Part shown: positions 40,901 through 52,900 of the stretch, in pieces
Layout of the letters: each line of letters opens with the position of its first letter
Numbering within the stretch: position 1 is the stretch's first letter
Source of the DNA: Phorcus lineatus
Taxonomy: Eukaryota > Mollusca > Gastropoda > Trochida > Trochidae
Direction of reading: 5' to 3'
DNA length: 64,000 bases
Assembly: GCA_921293015.1 (NCBI GenBank)
Contig: OV121086.1
Span: 43,107,402-43,171,401 of the forward strand
Notes under the pieces: model-generated
Database searches by the model: none
Seen by the model: only the letters and a program-made list of their open reading frames with translations
What the model was told of the DNA's origin: nothing
Made by a program: the position numbers and the translations under genes

Positions 40901-43900
40901 ATTTTCTTTTACACAAATTGGAAGCAGAGACTTCAACTTGTGAAATAGTGAAATTAGTATAAAAGAATATCAATTCTAATATAAGCTCAGATCTTGCTAC
41001 TCCCTGCCTTGATTTAGAAAGATCTTTCACAATATCACTTTCTAATTTCTTATAAAATGTACAGGAGTCATGTACAGGATGTACCAACTAGTAATATCTT
41101 ATTCATTAAACACAAATATATAACTAAGATCTGTTAAAATGTGAATTTGTAGCTTGTGATGATGGCACCTATGGTAACAAGTGCTCCCAGCAGTGTGGGA
41201 ATTGTCTTAATGGAGAAGTTTGTGAGAAAATTGAAGGAGACTTTTTATTTATAGATTTGGTGAGCCACAGCGGCCACGCCCTAAAAAATCTATTTTCATA
41301 TTCTCAAGAAGCAAGAGGCTTAGAAATATGAAACCATGTGCTCATACTCCGTAGGCTATAGGGATTTAAATTTATAAATTTGGTGACCCTGTGATCCCAA
41401 ATAAGGGCAATATGGGCCATACTTTAAAAACTTATTTCTATCTTCTTCTTCAGAAGCAAGAGATCGTCTAAAAAGCTGAAACCTTGTGTACAGACTCCTT
41501 AGCTGATAGGGATTCTATCTTATGGATTTGCTGACCCTGTGGCCCCTAATAAGGGCGAATGGGACCACGCGCTATAGACCTATATTAATCTTCTTCTTAA
41601 GAAGCAAAACGCCAAAAAAGCTGATCGAGTATCTTAGTTGACGGGGTGTCAATTAAGAGTTGGTGACCCTCTCAACTCTAATCAGCGCCAAAGGGGCCAC
41701 GCCCTAAAGACAATTTGTAGGTCATCAGACTTATAAGGTCAGATGATCTTATGACAGAGCCCTTCTTACTTCTCCTCAGAAACGGCTGCACTCCTATTGA
41801 ATCTGAACCATCTGACCATTGTTTTAAGGATGTAAATAATTTTATTTGCGAGGCAGCGGTGCATATATACGTGATTCGCCGAAACCAAAACTTGCTGACG
41901 AAAGAAGCTCATTTTTTCACAATGACGACATGTTTCTTGAAGAACGAAGTTGGTAGATTTGGTCTTGATCGCCTTTCAATGACTGTAGAACAGTTAATAA
42001 GAAAATATAAACATGAAATGGTCAGCAATGGTGTGGCTCGTTAAATCTGCAGTTTACTAACAGTGAACCCATAGTAGCCAGGGACAGGCACATCTAAACC
42101 TGCTATCATTGGGATTCCTGTGCGTATTCGAACGAGTTTGGTTGTTTCTTTGATTGATTTTGGATTGGTGAACAGCAAATGGTGAGTCAGAAGATCGAGG
42201 TAGGATGCTGATGATAAATGATATTCAATATGCGTTTAATGCTTTCAGAGAGTATTTCCACCAGATAGTAGAGAGCAAATATAACTGAGTGTGAAAATGA
42301 ATGAAAATATTGTTACTCCCTTACAGCTATTTGTTTAAATAATCTGTTTTCTATTTTGTATCCTGATTTAATGAATGTGATATGGTTTTATTGATTTTCT
42401 TCAAATTTTATGTTAAACATCCTCTCTTATGCACTGACATATGTCGGTGATTTATTTCACCTTTTTGGCTAACGGGTATGAAACGTAATCTTGAAAATCA
42501 ACGATACACAGGCTGGTGAGCTACAAAGCCCATGGCCCTATTTTATAAGTTGCTTGTGTTCTTACCCGGTTTTCTGAATAAAATGATTCAGTCATCTACA
42601 TTGCTTTGGTGGCGTGATTTTATTATTTGTCAAACAATGTTGTATGCTATTTCTTAATGCTCCTTTGTTATGGGCAAATTACATTATTCTAATAATTTTA
42701 TGGATAAATATCTAAATGCATATTTTAAAAAATCGGGAAAGGAAGGAAGGGAAACGTTTTTATAAGACGTAATATTAAAAGTGGCATCTCGCACAAGTAG
42801 ATACAAGTATGTGTATCTTCAATTGATGATTATCATTTTGATATCTGATAAATGTTGAATCCAACTAAAGTTATGAAAAATAGAGAATACAAGAGTCAGA
42901 GTGCGTCTGATGCTGATGAGTTGCTATCAGTTGAGTCAAATGTTCCAATCACATTTTCAGCGTACTCGGCATAATAAAGTCAACGGATATTTTCGATATC
43001 CGTTGGGGTCTTATGCGGATACTGATGCAAATTACAGAGGTCAAGTGCCAGAACTTTTTCTGAAAAATTACTATGACGCCACACGCTAGCGCTTTATCAT
43101 TTGGAATGCCTGCACAAACGGCTGGCTTCAGCAAATTATTCGTCATATAATGCATCAAAATTAAGTTGACGAAATGAAAAACGGACTTAGTGCAGCTGTT
43201 TCGTGAAGTTCATGATCAAGCAGTGCAAAATTACTAAATTTAAAAACTACATCGCTGGATGAAATCAAACGAAATTTATCTATTTCAATGAATGAACCGA
43301 GTTATATTTTACCCAAAGCAGATTGAATCACATGTTCAATGACCTCATATTTAGCTTCTATATGTTTTCATCATTTATTGGCTTTTGGAAATTAAGTAGA
43401 GTAAGTATTAGTTAATCTATCCGTACCGCTGCGTTTACACAAGCTGCCATTTGCATTTGGAAAAGGGAAGGAACGTTCTAAGTGAGATACACTCGCCGCC
43501 TGGGTACGTGTGAATGCAAAGGCGAACGCTTTCGGGTTCAAATCTACACGTACTTTCGAAACGGAAATTTATTTATCTTTTTTATTCAGAAACAAAGTCT
43601 TTGACCAACTGGAACATTAAAATCATGTCAACACAACAGCTCTGTTGCCTCAAAGGCAAAGAATGGAGGATTAATTTAATGTCAATTTACCGTGGATACC
43701 ATTACGCTGATCATTTGCATATATCAATGCGCACATTTGAAGATAACTTTGACAGCCCCAGTAATGACGGCAGACCTTTTTTGGCAAAATGAATACAGAA
43801 TGACATTGTATGATAAAGAGGTTCATTCTCGTATGTTTTGGGATGGTAAAGATCCTAAAGCTCGCAAAATACAATGTTTATTTCTAATGCAGGATATTTA

Positions 43901-46900
43901 CCATCCCAAAGCATACTCGCATGATAACCTCTATATATGTGTATTGACGCTTTAGAAATACAGTTTCACTTATCTCTGATAATGTTACTATTGCTCCAAT
44001 ATATAGGTCTCAAAGTTATTCTTCAAAGGGAGTTATATTGTCTCATTAGATATTTTCAGTCTAAAATGTTGCCAATTCAAGTTGATTGACGTTTAAGGTA
44101 TAATAAAGCCAAACTCTAAAATGGTAGGTTTAAAATGGCAAAATTCAGTACTCGACGATCATTGATCAGAATTGTTTTGTTATCTTTCAGATTGTGTTTA
44201 CTACAGATTTGGACCGAACTGCACAAAAACATGCAAATGCAGGAACCCGACAGAGGTGTGTGACAAGACAACAGGACAGTGTGCTGCTACTGGCTGCAGG
44301 GAGGGATGGAGAGGGCGGAACTGTTTAACACGTGAGAATACATAGGATAATTAGAACAGTCATAACACGAAGAAGGACGAAATTTCGTGTAGATATGATA
44401 ATTATACATGTTCTAAGAGATATGTTCCCCTTTGATCTGCTCATTGTTATTTATTCTCGTAGATTTGGACGTGTTTGCATCTAATTGCATGTGCTTATAC
44501 ATAAAAGGGAATGCATTTTTATAGAAAAGGGGTAGACTTTACCACCTTACCCTATTCATCTCCTCGCCCTTTGGGGTTTTAAAGAGTTTAAGATAACGAA
44601 CAATTTTGTATTCTCAATCTGTGCCCACGGAGCAATTAAAAAAAGTACATCAACAGCGTAAAAACAGCTGCAGAACAAACTTTCAGTGTAAAATCATCAT
44701 GTTTATTTTAAAATGTGAAGTAATTCTATCAATTTGCAAAGTAATGATACATACACTACGACTATCAAGATATATTTGCTTTACCAGAAATATTTCTTGC
44801 ATCTAAAGAGCCATTTGATCAATTCAGAAAAATAAAGATTCACATTTTCAACGAAATTTTGGTCAAATGCCTCAATGTTTGTGTTAACATTGTGAATTTT
44901 TTTATGGATTTTACAAAAGTTATTCGAAATGACAATTAAAAGTTGATCAAGAAATCTAATTTCGCATTTTGGACCCGAGTTTGACTTAAGGATGTTCGCT
45001 CCTCACCTACTGCGCATGACCAAATTGTCAACTTACAAGTCAAAGTTGCAGAACCTAAAAAGCCTGAAATCATAATGTTCTTATATATTATAAACCAAAA
45101 TGAAGCGGTAATTTCTCAATTTTGATGATTTCTGATTAAATATTCATCAAAATCAACAAACGTAGTATTTTTACGACAACCGAAATGAAGTTACGGAAAG
45201 TGGTTATTTCGGCCGATTGCGCATAGTCAGTGAACAGTAGAAATAAACAGAGGCGGCCCAGTCTCATGTTACAGTCGCATTTGTTTACATTCGCCCTCAA
45301 GTTTAGTTCCCGGTGTATACAAGTGTTGAAACACAAGATATCAAGTCACCAAATTGAGGTTATGAAGCTGCCTAAAGTGTGTAATGAATTTACAAACCCC
45401 GCGCGAAGCAATGACCATTTCTCGGAGGCAAACATGGCTAGACAAAACACCACCAAATCTCGACACTTTACATGGATTTTCTCAATTTAAAAGTGATGAG
45501 GGAAATAATCAAGCTTTCCCTATTATATACTGCCCGACAGTGACAGGAAAAAAATAGACTAAAATCGCTGCCACTGAAAACTAAGAGTAACAGTAAACAC
45601 ATGTCATGCTTGTCGGCTGATAGTACCCTGTTGAAATTAGGTCATGCTTGTCAGCTGATTCCGATGCGAGCGACAGGGCGAGGCCAACAAAAAACAACAA
45701 ATCACTGGCACCGGTATGTAAAATGAACTCTAAATCTTCTTACTTTTCTGTCAACATCATTTCAATTTATGATTTAACTTATCTAATTTCATTTCATAGT
45801 GATTAATTATCTATGTCTGTATCTTATTGTAATTAAATAACCTACTCTCTTGCTGAAACAAATCAAATAATACTTATATTTTTTGTGAATTTTAGCAATG
45901 GGTCATGACATTTATCTGAATGTACTGAATGTAGACATTATTGTAGACTTAATATTCATTATTCTTGTCATTTAGAACCTGAGATCACCACTGAAAAAGA
46001 TGCTGTCAGCTAAAGCTGCAGAAATTGAGGTAATAAATTGATAATTATCAAATATATTAAGCAAATAACACTTTTGATTCGCTGATTGTATTTGATTTAT
46101 TCTGATCATTGAAAAAATCATCATCGATGAGAATATATTATTGAACTGAAAACTTATATATGTTGTTGCTGCAAAAAGTAGAATGTATAAGCAGAAATGA
46201 TGAATATTTAAAAAAGTTTTTATAATTATTTGGCGGCCAATGACTGAAATATTGCCTACGCCCTAGCAGCATTAGACAGCCTACTCATTTGAATAATTAA
46301 TTCATTACATAACAATAAGTTATATTGTTTTTAGGTCACAATTATATATGTTTGAATTATCATACTAATTATGACAAATCAAGAAGGAAAAATCCTTATT
46401 TGACCATTGTCAAGAATTAATTACTTTCATCTTCTTTAAAACAAGATGACATTGAAAGTCACATCTTTCCTACAAGCTTGTTGCTCTTATTCCAAAGGCC
46501 AAATTATCAATTATGTTTATCATTGTATAAACTGTAATGGATTTTTAAAAAGATATGACAATATTGGCTGTTTGCCATTATGAAATAAAAAGGAATCAAT
46601 TCTAATGAGTGTAGTTAACAAACTTATTCATCTTTTCAGGTAGATGTGTACTTTCATCCGATGCAGAGTAGAGGAAAAACCGTTCTAATGGATGCTGTGA
46701 CATACAGATAATACAAACCTATGATTTCCCAGTGTGTCTGTGAATCTCAGTTGGAGAATAATGACTTGATACATTCCTTTTTGGACAACATACAATAAAC
46801 AAGGATTTATAGTTTCTGGTTGAGTTAAATTAATATTTTGTGTACCTGACAAGACACATTTCTCTAGGTATTTTATGTGCTCTCAAGTTGACCAGTTGCT

Positions 46901-49900
46901 TCCCTTTATGATTTTTTGATTTTCTGTACCTTTTGAAATGTGGTGTGAGAAAAGAAATAAATTGTATTTTTGTGTTATTTCTACTGTTTTGTATTTTCTT
47001 CATGTTGATTTATTATAAATCAAAGACATATAGTGTGTTTAAAGGGAAAAAACGTGTCTGATGTATTTTGAATTATTTCATAATTTTGCTGACTCATCAA
47101 TTTTCAATTGTAACTATCATTTGAGCCAGTTTTATTTACTGTTTATCTTAGCAAGTAGATGTTGTTGAATGAATATGATTTGTATGTTTGCATTCGGGTA
47201 GATTTTTAGATAATGAGTGGAGGAAAGCATGTTTTTAGTACAAAAATAGCTTGAATGTTGTTTATTTAATTGACATGTTTCAATACATGTTGCGCCGTAG
47301 TGGCTAAAAACCCACACTACCATATATATTTTCTACCTTTTTCTGGAAGAAAATTATGTTAACTCTAACATATTTTCATATTAAAAAAAGTTTAATACAG
47401 GAAATAATTAAAATTTAAGATTTCTCAAAAAAGGTCAAGATTTCTCCATAGACTCCCATGTTAAAACTGTGACTCACAAAGGGATCTTTGTCTTAGAATA
47501 TTTCGAAAAAACCCACACTAACCCCTATTTTTTTGGGTTCATATTTCAAGCAAATACACTTAACTTTTGAAAAATACAAGTTAGAAAAAAAGTTTAATAC
47601 TTTAAATTTGAGGAGCGAACATCCTTAAATCACTGACAGATGTGTAATTAAAGTACTATGAGTATCATGTTTAAGGATATGCTTTATGTTCGTAAGTAAA
47701 TCGTAAGTTTTGGCAAAGTAATGATTAGAAACGTCGAACATAAGCGAAGGACATAAATATGTGCACTAAGTTCGAAAACAATGAAACAAACTGTTGTTAG
47801 GCTGCTATACTATGTGTGATGTGTTTTAAAGATTTATTCATAAAAACAATAGTGTATGTTTCTTAGTGGCTACTTCTTAGTTACAACTTTATTAGGCACA
47901 TGTTTGGTGCATGAATTTATTAGCGTGGTAGTTAGTATATTTGCTACTTGATTTACGTCACCCGGGGCAAATATCTTATTCCAGTCAAAAGAACTGAGGG
48001 CATCAATGTCAGCTAAACTGTAGTCATAAATTTCTTTTGTAAGTAAATGATTTTGGTACCTTTACTTTAAGAGTAACATATACAGGACAGTGATCACTAC
48101 ATATAGGGTGGAGTACACCAGAGTCTAGTACAAGGCCAACATGTGAAACAAAATTAGATCAATCAGAGTACAAGAATTAGGCGTAATCCTTGTAGGGTCG
48201 GTTATAATTTGTGATAATCCATCGTGAAAAGGAGAGATACGCTGTAGGCATTAGTCACCTAGTAAGGAGGGTCCAAGTGGGAGAGTCCACTGTAATGAAA
48301 GGGTGAAGGCTGTTAGTTTTAAAACCACTGGTGCATAAAGTTGTTTATTTAACACTGTAGGCATTTGTCACTGTAGGCATTAGTAGACTCCGCCGAATTA
48401 CCATCCTGGCCATAATCATTCATATACAGACTTGGAAAACTTAGGCATTATTGACATTTTTAAAGGAGCACATCAAGCTGAGAGCTTCATCGGCGCTCCT
48501 GTATCCAGGTCGTTTAGAACTGCTTTTGCTAAGTTTAGGTCTGGAGTAGCGCCATTGCAGGTCGAAACAGGTCGAAACAGGAGAATTTGAATTTGAATCT
48601 TAGATATTGTTTCCATTGTAATGACATTATTGAAGACGAAATGCATGCTTAACTTATTTGCCCTTTATATGACGCGGTTAGAGAGGAACTATTTTCTTCC
48701 TGTTTTAATAAGTTAGAGGGTTTTGATATAATTTGTTCAAACGAGCAGTTTAATGCCCGACTAAACAGTCCCGTTTTAACTTTTGACAGTGCCAATAACA
48801 TTCTTAGTTTACGTCATGATAGTTTGTACAAATAATCTATTGTAATATATATCGTATATGTTACCTTTTTACCTTGCATTTTAGTTGGTTGCTTTATATT
48901 ACATTGTAAAAGTGTCTCTCATCAATCGCTGAGCGATTGGTTGTAGAAACAAATGAGAGAAAAATAAAATCATCTGTCTTCCACTAAAAGAGTTTGTAAT
49001 GGATCGTCACGCAATGCGCCAGATAAAGTACTCATCTCCGTAAACTACGCATGGATAAATAAGATATACACTCAAAACTTAATTCATTGAGCGACAAATT
49101 CTGCATAACTTTCTCGTGCTGCTAGTCAGATTTTAATAACATTCGTGAGTAGGTAATCATTCAGATAAACTGGCAATCTTTCAACCATTTATGTTGAAGA
49201 GTAGATTGCCGGTTTATCTGAATGATCACCTACTTTTACCTAGGCAGGCATAACTTTGCAGGGTATTTCAGTTTTCATAATGGTCATGGAAATTACAGTG
49301 ACAAAGAGACCTAAAAACAAACAATGTGTTCCATTTCGTAAGGAATAACAGGAAACGTAAAGTTTTTTGTGATTGTTTTACTACTTCGTTCATTAGGATC
49401 TGGTTTAATATATGATCAATAAAAATGCTATCAATTTCTGGGACTACATTTAATTGCATAAATAAAAAACCGTGACATAACCTTTGTTCATCGCGCATGA
49501 ATACAATAACCAAGCTTACTTGCATGACGCCTTCACATGATGTTTTCAAAAAGTACCATAAATATTCTTAGATTCTAAGAAAAAGTATAACCAACTCCGA
49601 ACTGGCAATTACATTTTATATTTTCCTCGGTTTATATTTTCCTCGTGAATTATTCCACTCAGGACAGATAAAGCGTAATTCTTCACATCGTGTTGATTAT
49701 TCGTATAATCATTATCATCATCATCTATGTTCGTGGGCATTGCCCTGTGATGCAAGCACTTATACATCGTTATAATTACGCCTAGCACTCAGAAGCTTGG
49801 TGCAGGGAATTTCTCCTCAATAAAAAGCATGGGCTTTTTTTGTTAAATCAAACAACTGATGTCGACGGCAATTGAACAAAGACGGTGGATGTTTTTTGTA

Positions 49901-52900
49901 CATAAGTGAGGTTTTGACTATGTAGATAAGTGTTATGTAAAATGAAATAAACAGCTGTTAAAATTTATTTTTCTGACCATGGACCTATAAAACTAGTTTC
50001 GTTAAGACTTCGAAGAGTCTTAGTTAAGTATGGTCATCCGTTGAACTGCCATGATTTGATTTTAGAATTGAAAACATCACTTCCCTGAAATTTGTTTTAT
50101 TTTGTAATCAACGTTTATTTATAGATACAATTGCTGAACAATGTTAGTATTTTATTCATGTATTTTCTGATAAGAATATGTGGAGAAAGATCTACTGACT
50201 TGTTAACTTGTATTCAGGATTTGAAAACAATAACACCTAGAGAATATCTTTAGTTCTTATAAAAAAATTCTGCTATTTTTTACCTCTTCTAAATGCCTAC
50301 TGATTCATTGATTCATTTTTTCTGATAAAACAATTAATATTATTTTGTCCTCTTGAAAATGCCTACTGATTTCGTGAATACTATTTTTTGGCCATCCAAA
50401 TTCCTTACATTTGGAGTTACAAATGTTTTAAATCTGTCTCGATGTACCCTTTTACTCAATGAAATTCTTAAACTGTAAAGGACATTGAAAAATCATTTAT
50501 TCAGATTGTGGAGATGGAACATACGGCTACAACTGCTCGGGTACCTGTGGACGATGTGTGGATGGAGAAGTGTGTAACAAGACAGATGGGACGTGTTTTG
50601 CTGGATGTGAACCTGGGTTTCTTGAGCCGTTTTGTCAAGGTAGATAAAATGCATTTTAGATACCTTAATTTGAATTGAATTTCGGCAACTTCATTTCATG
50701 ATATTTTTCAGAAATCCCGTAATGTCTCAACACATTATCCACAAAATTATCTTAGAAAAAAAATGTGTATGAAAGAAGTACTCCTTTTTAAATTAATAAT
50801 GGAGATTATCAAAGCTTTTTATAATAATACATTAATATTATCAAATAATATTATTTTTCGTCCTTTGATGTTCAGATTGTAGGGACGGATACTACGGAGC
50901 AGAGTGTAGAAGATGTGGCCAGTGTTTAAACAACTCTCCCTGTGATAAACAGACTGGACAATGTGCAGAAGGATGTCAGCCTGGATTGGAGGGAGATAAC
51001 TGTCATGAAGGTTTGTAATGGAAACGCATCACTGCAAGGCATATGTACAGTTCATGCCCAATGGTGAGGAATCATATTAAACTCTGACGACAAAATCGAA
51101 GAGAAGAAATCATCCTCACTCGTTTGAGACTTGGCCGATGTGGTTTAAATGCTTACAGGCATATATTAGACAAAGGTGTATCGCCATTATTTATTAATTG
51201 TTTTACCAATAGCCCAGAAACAATCTTCCATTTTCTGATAGAATGTGAAGGTCATACAAATCAACGTGAAGACCTGAGAGAGGTTGTTATCTCTAAATCT
51301 AACGTCTTCTCATTGAGATCTATTCTTGGAGAAAATCTAATGTTTGGCACTGTTCAGAGATCACTTTTAGATTTTGTCAAGAATACAGGTAAATATGATA
51401 GCATATAAATTTAAATATTTCTTATTTTAATTTCATTTTAACCACTACTTTGAATGCCGGGCGCATATAGGTCATTTTTGGCCCAACGTCGCCCTAAATT
51501 CCACCTACCTACCTACCTACCTACCTACCTACCTGTAATGGAAACCGTCTCTACTTACATCTTAAAAAAATGTAAAGTGAATTTTAAAAAATACTTTTTC
51601 GAAATAAACTTGATAAATGATACATGTATTCTTAACATAAAAGAAATTGTATTTTACAATATTTCATGGAGTATTTACCTCTTTAATCATAAACTATCTT
51701 GTCTATGTTTACTGTTTGTTTATTGCGTCATTCTGCATAATCCTCTGATTATTCGAATCTTCTTGCCAACTTGCATTGGCGTTTAGGGTACAATTTGCTT
51801 TTACCGCTACGTAAATGATCAAACACAATATTGTATAGAACATACTTTCCAATGAGATTTTGAATTCTGAGAACATTAAGCTCCAATAACAAGAAACACG
51901 TTTTATTTCAGTTTGTGTTGGGGCATACATGTTATGCGTTTGTTATGTCATACTGACCAAAGATTTTAATTTTACTTAATTATGATTATGATATTCACTT
52001 TATATCCTTTTGTACCTCCGTTTATTTCTCTAAATAACTATCGATATGACTTGAGGAAAGGATATTTCCCCATGTCTTTTGTCTGTCAGCCTAATATACC
52101 ACGGTAATTTTTCAAATTTCCGATGTTTATATTATCGTGATGAACCAAAAAATCACGGTGAAACACAATAAGGAATTGATACATGACCCTGAATTTTCAC
52201 ATCCGAGTTGTTTCTTAGAAGATATTTCTTGTCAGAGATGACCTCACTTTTGTACGGTAAGTTATTTTTTCTGTCTTTCGAGATTATTGGTAACTCACAG
52301 TATCTCCAACATTTGTAAATTAAGCAAGAATTAAACAAAAAATCGTCGCCTTGTTTCTTTCGATAAAAAATTAAGACTAGGTGTGTACAATCTTAGATTT
52401 GCTTACGCCTTCATTTGCGCCTTTATTTGCGTCCTATTTTCATTTACCTGTTTCAGTAAGTTACAAACGTTTTTGTTTTCCTTAGCTGGGAATGTTTTCG
52501 AAAACTCTTATCTTGTTCAGGACATATCTGTTTTGATTGTTCGTTCTAAGATCGTCAGTCGTTAGTCAATGAATACAGACAATATTGATTTGCTGTCTGC
52601 TCAGAGATCAATGGATCGAAATTTTTAAGGCTTACTTCTGCTAAACGAACTGTAAGGATTAATGTAGCAGGGTTAACGTGGGTCAACACATGACGACACA
52701 TCTGCTGGGTGTGGGAACGTTTATTTCCAGATTTTACAGATTCACAAAGATTTGAGTTGACAACCTGTAACAATTAATATAATGATATAATATAAATCAC
52801 ACAATATAGTATACATATATACACAATGCATACAACTCAGTACATAGATATATGACAATTACTTATAAAAACATGGTTACTCATGACATGAATAACACAT

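Larger units (their letters stand above)
44990..47624. mobile_element. 2.6-kb element with TIRs and TTAA target sites
   Basis: GGATGTTCGCTCCTCA at 44990 is mirrored by TGAGGAGCGAACATCC ending at 47624, and both are bordered by TTAA (44986-44989, 47625-47628). TTAA duplications are characteristic of piggyBac and a few other DNA transposon groups. No transposase was recognised. The interior is AT-rich and contains candidate exons of a small ORF (45604-46710) and AATAAA signals at about 46794 and 46957. Superfamily is inference. Confidence 0.78.

Noticed and set aside
41751-42044. 97-residue frame after the tandem repeat
   Set aside because: No recognised domain, not phase-compatible with the receptor, no splice borders of note.
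43514-43955. Two overlapping plus-strand frames
   Set aside because: They run across the hairpin element at 43811-43937 and have no coding signature.
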